Shown: in pieces, positions 55,104 through 64,000 of the stretch | Layout: each line of letters opens with the position of its first letter | How positions within the stretch are numbered: the stretch's first letter is position 1 | Source: Taxillus chinensis | Lineage: Eukaryota > Streptophyta > Magnoliopsida > Santalales > Loranthaceae | Direction: 5' to 3' | NCBI GenBank assembly: GCA_023512835.1 | Contig: CM042085.1 | Span: 42,432,189 to 42,496,188, forward strand | DNA length: 64,000 nt | Notes under the pieces: model-generated | What the model was told of the DNA's origin: nothing | What the model saw: only the letters and a program-made list of their open reading frames with translations | The model's database searches: none | Made by a program: the position numbers and the translations under genes

Positions 55104-57338
55104 TGTCACGCCCCCGAATTCCAAGAAAACCTAGAACCAGGAACATGACTTCCCCTTGCCTGCACCCGAAAGGTCAAGGGGTTGGCGACTAGCACCAATA
55201 GAGACTACACCGCGGGTGCTGTCTCAAATATGCAACCCTGTACAGTCATACAGACATCACATCACAAACAGTATGCAAATACAACTGTCCACGGACCCAT
55301 GTCCGGGATACAAATATAATAAAATACACAATACGAAATACGATCGGATTATACATCGAGTAGTGGGCACGTCCTCCTGGAAGAAAGTCCTCCACTAGTC
55401 TCGGGTCACACCTGAAAAAGGTAAACAACAAGTAGGGGTGAGCGACAAGCTCAGTAGGTGACCCCAACACTCCACATCATGCAGACATACAAGTCTATAC
55501 TACATGCTCTGTGTACTCGTACACTATGTAGTGTGCACAATCATCAGGACTCAGCCTGCAAACAAACATCAGGACCTAGCCTGCCCACACAGGACAGCTT
55601 GTCCACGATCCTCAACAGGATCCCAGCTCAGGGCACTCAGCCCTACCACAACGCTATATGCCCGGACACAGTCACCACACCGGCCTGTCATCGGCGCATA
55701 TGCCTGTCACGGCACAGCGCAATATGCCCGGCCACAGTCGCCACACAGGCCTGCCATCGGTGCATATGCCTGCCACGTCAACCACATAGCACCATCGGTG
55801 CATCACGGTGAGAACCCAAATAAGTCACGGAGTCCATGCCCCAATACCTCACACCAACATACTAACATTAGTATGGCATGTCATTCTCAACATTTCCTTT
55901 GGAAATGTAGCCAGTCTTCACAAGTAAAACCTCAATCCTTGATTTATGAAGGAAGTACCCATAGCAACTATTTTCTTGAAATCAAAAGTCCCGACATTGG
56001 GTTCCCATATCATAAATAAGATAATCTGATTTTTAGGGATTTTTCTGAGATGTCTAATCCCACTTTCCAAAAATTCACCACTACAAACTTTTGGGTTTTT
56101 CCGAGATTTTACACTAAATCCCAATTTTCACATTTTGAAAGAGTGGGAATTAATTTTTCTAGTATTTTTATTTGAATCCAAATGGGGTGTATTTCGTTAT
56201 TTACATTGTAACTTAAGTTTAATACTTAGGCATAATGGTTTACAATGTAAATGTCCAGTGCAGTGCAGTTGCACTGCTGCGGATCACTGCTGCGGAGCGA
56301 TGCTACGGATCACTGCTGCTGATCCGGACTACTAATTCGGACTAACTGCTCCGGACTAACTGCTCCGGACTACTGATCCGGACTAACTACTCCGGACTAC
56401 TAATCCGGACTAACTACTCCGGACTAACTGTTCCGGACTACTGATCCGGACTAACTGCTCCGGACTACTGATCCGGACTAACGAAGCTACTGACTCCACA
56501 GCTGCTGACTACGAAGCTGCTGACTCCATAGCTGCTGACTCCACAGCTGCTGACCACGAAGCTACTAACTACGAACTTCGACCTTACAGTTTGCCCAAGA
56601 TACTGTTCATCATCGTTTTTGGCCTGGTTTTCGTCTGGAATCAACCCAGCAACCCCCTAGGCACTCACAAACACGCGTTTTACTAAACAAAGTACCAAAT
56701 TACGTACCCAAACTGATATAAATCAGTTCTTAACCACAGATTTTATGCTAAATCATCAGATCTAACCCCAAAATTGGGTTTCCCCCAAAACTTAGGGTTC
56801 ATGCTCAAATTCATAATTCATGATAAATTCACGCATATTCCAAGAGAATCGAGATAAGAGGTTCAAGGACACCTACCTGGAAGATTATTTGCGATCCACA
56901 AGCTCCAATCGCCCCAAAATCGCCAAGTGAAGCTCTTCACCTTCTCTCTTTCTCTCTCTTGCTCAAACATGCACGCACCAAACAAAATTAAAGGGATAAT
57001 GCAGTTTCTTAATTATTTATACTGCTGCGAATAATTGGCCTCCACGCAATAATTGACCTCTCGAGGTCACGAACTCCAAATTGAGCCCAATTACTGTAAA
57101 AACGCTCGAAATGACGAGCACAACACTAAACAGATATTATTACACCCAAAAGACCGCCCAAACGCAAAGTCAACCAATAAACCCCAAAAAGTCAACAATC
57201 GGGTCAAACGGGGCCCCGACTCGGAATCGGGCCCAAGTATAGTCAAAATGCTCACATCGACGACTACACTACCGTCCAGATAGTTGCATTCCCATAGAAT
57301 GACTATCTCTCAAAGCTACCAAAATACGAGTCTTTACA
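55104..57338 (-). mobile_element. Solo LTR of the chromovirus B family inside chromovirus B integrase
   Basis: It starts TGTCACGCCCCCG, ends GAGTCTTTACA, and is flanked by TGGTA at 55099-55103 and 57339-57343. It is the same family as 61353-63797. It splits the integrase zinc-finger region: LAVHPGGTKMYH is left at 57344-57400 and AVRRQFWWPGLKK continues at 55098. The array at 56275-56575 differs from that of the 5' LTR. Confidence 0.9.
56275..56575 (+). repeat. Array of CCGGACTAACTG-type words in the solo LTR
   Basis: CCGGACTAAC occurs about seven times and CCGGACTAC about five, alternating with TGCTGATC, ACTGATC or ACTGCTC. The end changes to GAAGCTGCTGACTCC units. It contains the CGGANTAA word of the copia-type and Tat-like arrays. 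Confidence 0.8.
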
Positions 57339-57343
57339 TGGTA
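57339..57343. repeat. Target-site duplication TGGTA, right copy
   Basis: TGGTA follows GAGTCTTTACA and rejoins the integrase frame. Confidence 0.85.
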
Positions 57344-58985
57344 CATCTTGGTCCCACCAGGATGTACAGCTAACCTCGACTGGTGAAATTCCCGAAGAAC
57401 CTCCTCCTAAAGAGAAGTGGGAACTATCAATCTACCCCTATACCGCAGCACATGCTCTGCATCCTCAGTCCAATCAGAAGGTGTCTGCCCAGTCTGAATC
57501 CGGTCGCGGATGACCTCACAATCAACGTCCCCCAGCTGATCCTCTATGACCCTGTGTTGTATCTCTGGGATTGCTACAACAACACTGAGGGTCCCCCGCC
57601 CCTCACTGGTCACCATCTGCAACCTCATCGCTGCTAACTGTCCCATCATCTCCCATTCCTTAATGGCACAATGGGCCACCACGGCCCTGCTCTTCCTACT
57701 CAGAGCATCTGCCACCACATTACCCTTCCCAGGGGTATACATCATATCAAACTGAAACTGCTGCAGGCACTCCACCCACCGCCTCTGCCTAAGGTTCAGG
57801 TCTTGCTGAGAGAAGATATACTACAAGCTCTTATGGTCCGTATACACCACAAACTTCTCCCCAAGGAGATAATGCTGCCAGCTCTTAAGTTTAAAGATCA
57901 CTGCAGCCAACTCCAAATCATGCATGGGATAGTTCTGCTCATGTGGTCTCAACTGCCTAAATCCATAAGCAATCACCTGCCGAGTCTGCATCAACACACA
58001 ACCAAGTCCCACCCTGGAAGCATCACAATACACCTTAAAAGGCACACCCTCTTGTGGGGGGATCAAGATAGGTGTTGAGGTCAATCGTGCCTTCAGCTCC
58101 ATGAAAGCACTCTCACACGCATCAGACCAAATGAAAGGAACTCCCTTCCTGGTCAGGTTCGTCATAGGAGCTGCCAACCTGGAAAAATCCTTCACGAACC
58201 TCCGATAGTAGCCTGCCAAACCAAGGAAGCTACGAATCTCAAACACATTCGTGGGCCTCTTCCACGACATAACCGCCTCGATCTTCTCAGGATCCACTGT
58301 GATACCCTCCGAAGATACCACATGCCCCAAGAAGTATACCTGTTGCAACCAGAAGTCACATTTCGTGAACTTCGCGTACAACCGATGCTCCCGCAAGGTC
58401 TGCAACACAACCTGCAAAAGCTCCTCATGCTTCCTCTTGGTCGCTGAATAAACCAAAATATCGTCGATGAACACCACAACGAACATATCTAAATATGGAG
58501 CAAACACCTGGTTCATCAATCCCATAAACACTGCTGGAGCATTCGTGAGCCCAAACGGCATCACAAGCCACTCATAATGCCCATAGCGACAACTGAATGC
58601 AGTCTTAGGGATATCTGCCTCCCTAACCCTCAACTAATGGTATCCAGATCTCAAGACTATCTTGGAAAACCATCTCGCACCTCGAAACTGATCGAACAGA
58701 TCATCGATCCTCGGTAATGGGTACCTGTTCTTCACAGTCACCTGGTTCAGCTTCCGGTAGTTTATACACAGCCGAAGTGAACCATCCACCTTCTTGGCAA
58801 ACAACACTGGAGCGCCCCACGGTGAGCTACTCCGCCTGATAAAGCCTCGTGCCAACAGGTCATCTATCTGTCTCTTGAGCTCTCTAAGCTCTGCCGGTGC
58901 CATCCTGTAGGCCGCTAACCTGATCGGTGTTGTCCCTGGCAACAACTCGATCGAAAACTCTACCTCCCTCACGGGTGGCAAACTG
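57344..58985 (-). pseudogene. pol: Reverse transcriptase and RNase H of chromovirus B, three TAG stops
   Basis: Minus-strand order: [36 protein letters not shown], then a TAG (58634-58636), then [40 protein letters not shown] (catalytic F-I-D-D), [70 protein letters not shown], then TAG (57821-57823), LNLRQRRWMECLQQFQFD, DALSRKSRAVVAHC, and a third TAG (57407-57409) before integrase. The reading frame is unchanged across all three stops. Confidence 0.9.
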
Positions 58986-59730
58986 ACCAAGTCCTCGGGA
59001 AACACATCCGGGAACTGATCTACAATGGGTGGCAAAACAGCCTTCCCCTCTCTCCTCCTGTCAACCAACGTCAAGTTGGCTAACTGGTGGGTCACATCAC
59101 CCCACCCATGCCTCAAAGGTCCCAACTTGCATGCCTCCTTAGTCCACTCACCCACAAAGATACTTCGCGTGCCCTCTGGCGTAAGGAACGTCAGACACCA
59201 TCGAAAACAATCAATCTTGGCCTCCACGGAGACCAACCAGTCCATACCCAGGATAACATCAAAATCATCTAACTCCATGATATACATATTACACAACAGG
59301 CTAACACCCCCAAGTGTTACCTGACAAGCGCGATAGATACTCTCAAGTATCACAAGTCCACCCAAAGGTGAAGCAACCACCAGAGACTGACTAACTGTCT
59401 CCTGGTCCAACTCTAACCCAACTACCGTAGCATACGAAATAAAAGAATGGGTAGCACCAGTATCAATCAAAACTGAACAGATAGTATGAGAAATGATAAT
59501 GGCACCTCTCACCACTGAATGTCCTGCTCCTGCCTTGTCCACTGGTGGAACCTCTGCCTCTCTGCTGGTAAGGGCAAAAGTCCTCCCTCGGGGTCCACTG
59601 CCACTAGCCTGGCCCATTGGGGCCTTGCCCCGCTGATCAACATGACCCTGTGCCTCCCACTGAGGCTGCTGCACCGCAGGTCGCATTTGCGTGCTCTGTG
59701 CCGGCGGCATTGACCTCTGAGACGGAGCCC
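58986..59730 (-). pseudogene. pol: Protease of chromovirus B
   Basis: The frame has [20 protein letters not shown] with the D-T-G-A-T active site, [20 protein letters not shown], then [20 protein letters not shown], the standard junction to reverse transcriptase. The upstream stretch is serine/glutamine-rich with [21 protein letters not shown] one-base frame change near 59780 separates it from gag. Confidence 0.88.
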
Positions 59731-60855
59731 ACTCCTCTGTCCCTGATCTCTCGGATGAGGGCCTACACTGCTGGTTGAGCTAAGGGTAACACATTCCCTA
59801 GCTCCATGCCCCACTTTCCCGCATCGGAAACAGGTCATCTTTTTCCTTGGGCAGTCTCTTGAGACATGCCCGGTCAAACCACAACTCCAACAGGTACCTG
59901 GCCTCCTGCTGGCTGAACTCTCACGGGGTCCCACCGCCTAGCTAGAAACCCTCTGCACCTGCCTCCTCTCAGGCTGAGCGGCACTGCTCTCCCCACACTG
60001 CCTCTTCTTGCTCGGACCTGCCGAACTGCCCAGCCTCTGGGCTCTCGCCTGATCCTGACCTCGCTCAAGAATGAGCGCCTTGTCGACCGCCTCCCGATAG
60101 CTGGTCAATTGCATCGGTTCCAGCTATCTTTTCAGAGATGGCCTCAAGCCCTGAATAAAATCCTACGTCTTACGAGCTTCCTTTTCCCAAGCCTCAAGAG
60201 CAAACCGCCCTAAATCTGTGAAGGCCTGTACATACTCCCCCACAGTCATGCTACCCTGCACAAGCTCATAATACTCTCTACGTCGAGCATACTACAACGA
60301 GCTGGGAAAATACTCCCCAAAGAAATGCTCAACAAACTCTCTCCAGCTCATCTGACTGCCATGGACAACTCTAGTGGATTCCCACCACTTGCGTGGGATA
60401 CCCAATAGATAGTGCGTCGCCACGCGCACTCTCTCCTCATCTGGCACCCCAATCATCTCAAAGATGTCCTCTGTCCACCTAATCCAGTCCTCGGCTACCT
60501 CTGGCCGCGAACCATTCTCAAGTGCATGTTTCAAAAACTGCGCAGCCCAGTCCACTCCTCGTCGTGCTGGCTCTATCACGACCTCCTGCTGGTGCACATC
60601 CTACACCACCCTCGCCTCCTGCTGCTGAGGCTGTTGTTGCCTCTTCAGCTCATCCACCTCTCTAGCCATATCCCTCATCGAGCCCTGCATACCCTGCATG
60701 GCCTCCTACAACTGAATCAACACTTGAGCCAAATCAGGTCCCACAACAGGAGCTGACGATCTCTGCTGCGGGCTCTGCTGCCCCTGGTGCCCCGACTCTA
60801 TCGTGGGCTCCTCTGCCGGACCCTGGCCTCGGACAACCCTCCTCGGTGGTGCCAT
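59731..60855 (-). pseudogene. gag: Gag of chromovirus B, six TAG stops
   Basis: It starts MAPPRRVVRGQGP at 60855. The capsid segment WIRWTEDIFEMIGVPDEERV, THYLLGIPRKWWESTRVVHG, MSWREFVEHFFGEYFPSSL is intact between stops. The nucleocapsid carries two C-x2-C-x4-H-x4-C knuckles (CWSCGLTGHVSRDC and CFRCGKVGHGAREC). In-frame TAG codons are at 60706, 60601, 60292, 60163, 60124 and 59938 (plus-strand start coordinates of CTA). The frame never changes between 60855 and about 59780. Confidence 0.88.
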
Positions 60856-61337
60856 CACACTGGCCACAACAACAAACAATCAAATGATCAATACTTGCAC
60901 TGCTGCACAAACAGCCATCAAAGGCACAACCGACTTGTAGGTTCTCACCACACGACCCGTAGGTCCATACCATGCATATAGCATTGTGTCCCCCATCAGG
61001 GTACACCACACGACCCGTAGGTCCACAACCATGCATATAACATCGTATCACCCCTCAGGGTACACCATAATCAAGTCCTGGCTCTCACGGCCACGTGCCA
61101 TCCTGGCACCACATACAAGCACATCACACACAAAGACAATCTAGTGCCCTATATGCACACAATCATACCACTAGCAATGCACCCTATACCCATGTATGCT
61201 CCTAGGATGATCTAACTGACACCAAAATAACCTAGAATACATGTAAGGACTACGTTGATCAGGCGCCCTCCCTACAGTTTTCCAAGTCACATGGAATCAA
61301 TTAACTACCCCTCACTAACCTAGGTCCGCTAGACCAT
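60856..61337 (-). other. Gag leader of chromovirus B
   Basis: This is untranslated sequence. Positions 60945-61030 hold two near-identical copies of a roughly 65-base unit containing ACACGACCCGTAGGTCCA. Confidence 0.6.
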
Positions 61338-61349
61338 GCTCTGATACCA
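61338..61349 (-). other. Primer-binding site of chromovirus B
   Basis: The minus strand reads TGGTATCAGAGC, complementary to initiator-methionine tRNA, three bases inside the LTR. Confidence 0.9.
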
Positions 61350-61352
61350 ACT

Positions 61353-63797
61353 TGTCACGTCCCCGAATTCCAGGGAACCCAGAACCGGGTACATGACTTC
61401 CCCTTGCCCGCACCCGAAAGGTCAAGGGGTTGGTGACAAGCACCAATGGAGACTACACCGCGGGTGCTGTCTCAAATATGCAACCATGTACAGTCATACA
61501 TCAAGGGTAATCCTGTACTTTCCCATATATCATCATGCATACAATGAGTCAAACAATCATACAAACATCACATCATACAGTATGCAAATACAACTGTCTA
61601 CGGACTCATGTTCGGGATATCACATAATAAAATACAGAATACAGTATTGTATCATACATCAGAGTAGTGGGCACGTCCTCCTGGAAAAAAGTCCTCCACT
61701 AGTCTCGGGTCACACCTGAAAAGGGTAAACAACAAGTAGGGGTGAGCGACAAGCTTAGTAGGTGACCCCAAAACTCCACATCATGCAACACATATAAGTC
61801 TATACTATATGCTCAGTGTACTCGTGCACCGTGTAGTGTGCACAATCATCAGGACTCAGCCTGCAAACAAACATCAGGACTCAGCCTGCCCACACAGGAC
61901 AACTTGTCCACGATCCTCCATGGGATCCCATGGCTCAACTCAGGCCTTAGCCTGTCCACAGCGTAATATGCCCGGCCACAGTCGCCACACAGGCCTGCCA
62001 TCGGTGCATATGCCTGCCACGTCAACCACATAGCACCATCAGTGCATCACAGTAAGAACCCAAACAAGTCACGGAGTTCATGCCCCAATACCTCACACCA
62101 ACATACTAACATTAGTATGGCATGTCATTCTCAACATTTCCTTTGGAACTATAGCCAGTCTTCACAAGTAAATCCTCAATCCTTGATTTATGAAGGAAGT
62201 ACCCATAGCAGCTATTTTCTTGAAATCAAAAGTCCCAGCATTGTGTTCCTATATCATAAATAAGATAATCTGATTTTTTGGGATTTTTCTGAGTTGTCTA
62301 ACCCCACTTTCCAAAAATTCACCACTACGAACTTTTGGGTTTTTTCGAGATTTTTCACTAAAACCCAATTTTCACATTTTGAAAGAGTGGGAATTAATTT
62401 TTCTAGTATTTTTCTTTGAATCCAAATGAGGGGTATTTTGTTATTTACATAGTAACTTAAGTATTAACAAAATACTTAAGTACTTAAGTTACGATGTAAA
62501 TAGGTCCAGTCCAGTGCTGTCCAGTGTCCAGTTACACTGTTGGAGCTGCGACTCGTAGCTCAAAACCTGCGACTCGTAGCTGCGGAACTGCGACTCGTAG
62601 CTGCGGAGTGCGGAGCTGCAGCGCGCCTCGAAGACTCGAAGCGAGGCTACGACCTTCGACCTACGAGGCAACGAACTTCGACCCTTCGGCTACGAACTAC
62701 GAACTACGAGGCTACGAACTACGGGTCTACGAACTACAACCCTACGAACTACGAACCTTCGAGCTACGAACTACGGGTTTACAAACTACGACCCTACGAA
62801 CTACGAATTACGACCTTTCGACCCAGAACTTCGGGTCTCCGTCATTTCCAACCAGGAATGCGCCCAAGGTACTATTCATCGTCGTTTTGACCTACTCTTC
62901 GTCTGAAACGCGCCCAGAAACTCCCAGTTGCTCACTAACACCCCTGTTTCGCAACAAACTACGATATCTACCTCAAAACGCGTCCAGAACGCCTCTAAAT
63001 CGCGCAAAAACAACAGAAACACGTATAAAATTCCAGATTTTCAGAAATCTAGATCTAAACCTAGATTTCCATGGTTGACTTATCAACCCTCATGAAAAAC
63101 ACAGTTAATCAACTCCAAAATCACATAAACATATATCCACAATGATATAAAACAGTTCTTACCCACAGATCTTATGCTAAACCATTAGATCTAACCCAAA
63201 ATTGGTTTTCCCCAAATTCTAGGGTTCATGCTCAATTTCATAAATCATGATAAATTCGTGTAGATCCAAAACAAGAGAGAGATAAGAAGTTCAAGGACAC
63301 CTACTTGAAGTGAATCTTTGAGCTCCACGAACCCAAATCGCCCCAAATCGCCAAGGCCTCCAAGCTCTCTTAAGCTCTCTCTCTCAAACGCACAAACGTA
63401 AAACGTAAAGTGAAAGCTTCTTCTCTTTTTTTTCCTGCTATTTATATTTTTGCCAGTCAACTGACCTAGTCAACCATTGACCCAATCAATAATTGACCTC
63501 CCAACACAAAAATTGACCTCCAAGGCCCCGAACTTCGAATCGAGTCAAATTACAGTCAAAACGCTCGAAATGACGAGCACAACACTAAACATATATTATT
63601 ACACCCAAATGACCACCCAAACGCAAAGTCAACCAATAAACCCAAAAAAATCAACAGTCGGGTCAAACGGGGCCCCGACTCGGAATTGGGCCCAAGTACA
63701 GTCAAAATGCTCACATCGACGGCTACACTATCGTCCAGATAGTTACATTCCCATAGAATGACTATCTCTCAAAACTACCCAAATACGAGTCTTTACA
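61353..63797 (-). repeat. 5' LTR of chromovirus B
   Basis: It starts TGTCACGTCCCCG and ends GAGTCTTTACA. It carries a degenerate tandem array at 62515-62840. No gene is seen; plus-strand frames in the array are by-products of the repeat. Confidence 0.9.
62515..62840 (+). repeat. Hypervariable array in the chromovirus B 5' LTR
   Basis: The first part repeats GCGACTCGTAGCTGCGGA-type units. The second part repeats CTACGAACTACGAGG-type units about ten times. The solo LTR of the same family has a different array (CCGGACTAACTG) at the same place. Confidence 0.75.
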
Positions 63798-63802
63798 TGA
63801 AC
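63798..63802. repeat. Target-site duplication TGAAC, right copy
   Basis: TGAAC follows the LTR end GAGTCTTTACA. Confidence 0.8.
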
Positions 63803-64000
63803 ATCAGAGAGTGTTCTTCTATCTGGGCAGATAATCCTTCAGTAGTAATCATAAAAGGATACAACTTCCTAAGGAAAGGTGTTCCTAAAATAATCGGGTG
63901 ACTAAGATCCTTAACTAAGATGAAGTCTGTTTCAATGCAAACATCATTATTGCAAATGAATGCCTTGGGTAAATAATACTTAATATTCACTGTCTTGTTA
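63798..64000 (-). pseudogene. Protease region of the same endogenous caulimovirid, running off the window
   Basis: The minus-strand frame 63793-63990 reads TDFILVKDLSHPIILGTPFL, then RKLYPFMITTEGLSAQ. This is the C-terminal half of a caulimovirid aspartic protease (IILGTPFL motif), which normally precedes reverse transcriptase. The rest of that domain continues past the right edge. The TGAAC duplication at 63798-63802 and 50746-50750 shows that this segment was adjacent to the reverse transcriptase at 50750 before chromovirus B inserted. Confidence 0.8.

Larger units (their letters stand above)
50751..63797 (-). mobile_element. Chromovirus B (Tekay/Del-like Ty3/gypsy), broken, with two nested solo LTRs
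   Basis: The 5' LTR is at 61353-63797 and a shortened 3' LTR at 50751-51278. The primer-binding site is at 61338-61349 and the polypurine tract at 51279-51292. Gag, protease, reverse transcriptase, RNase H, integrase and chromodomain are all recognisable. The TGAAC duplication places the whole insertion in a caulimovirid relic. Nine in-frame TAG stops and two frameshifts were found in gag-pol. Confidence 0.9.

Noticed and set aside
62524..63078. 184-residue plus-strand frame rich in tyrosine, arginine and threonine
   Set aside because: It is a by-product of the CTACGAACTACGAGG array inside an LTR; all three frames give similar low-complexity peptides.

Overview
This window is transposon-dominated nuclear DNA from a flowering plant, probably a dicot. 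The evidence is plant-specific LTR-retrotransposon lineages: a Tat/Ogre-like Ty3/gypsy element with a long DUF7745-type N-terminal domain, two Athila-like elements, two Tekay/Del-like chromoviruses, a Ty1/copia-type solo LTR, and relics of an endogenous caulimovirid of florendovirus/petuvirus type. I see no intact host gene, no rRNA or tRNA gene and no CRISPR array. The only host-gene-derived piece I recognise is a decayed, intronless copy of a LOG cytokinin-activating enzyme inside a non-autonomous LTR element.

The layout is a set of insertions within insertions, most dated relative to each other by 5-bp target-site duplications (TSDs) read directly from the sequence. (1) A minus-strand Tat-like element occupies 1-8915 and runs off the left edge. 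A copia-type solo LTR (5033-6418, TSD CTTTG) interrupts its gag. Its LTR is interrupted at 8915/27154 by an Athila-like element (8916-27153, TSD CCTCC). (2) That Athila-like element has two minus-oriented LTRs, a minus-oriented primer-binding site and a minus-oriented polypurine tract, yet its gag-pol runs on the plus strand. Its integrase is split by a 9.8-kb non-autonomous element (15561-25405, TSD TGATC) with very similar 3.4-kb LTRs and the LOG copy inside. (3) From 27691 to about 28600 lies diverged repeat DNA, then a minus-strand unknown reading frame (28622-29335) at the 3' side of a second Athila-like element. That element (about 29600-47960, minus) is split in reverse transcriptase by chromovirus A (32308-41811, TSD GGGAC) and in gag by a 1.75-kb LTR-like insertion. 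(4) From 48100 to the right edge is a minus-strand caulimovirid relic, split between protease and reverse transcriptase by chromovirus B (50751-63797, TSD TGAAC). Chromovirus B carries two solo LTRs, at 51534-53880 (TSD CCTCC) and 55104-57338 (TSD TGGTA).

The coding regions are retroelement gag, protease, reverse transcriptase, RNase H and integrase, nearly all broken by stops, frameshifts or insertions. None looks able to act alone. The most interesting signals are the LOG capture, the inverted internal domain of the first Athila-like element, LTR-borne reading frames with a promoter and probable leader intron, degenerate CGGANTAA arrays in LTRs of three unrelated element families, ACGT palindromes and G-box hairpins shared by two different LTR families, duplicated purine tracts at the 3' ends of both chromoviruses, and a run of premature stops in chromovirus B that are all TAG in glutamine-like contexts. 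All family assignments come from reading motifs by eye; no database search was run.
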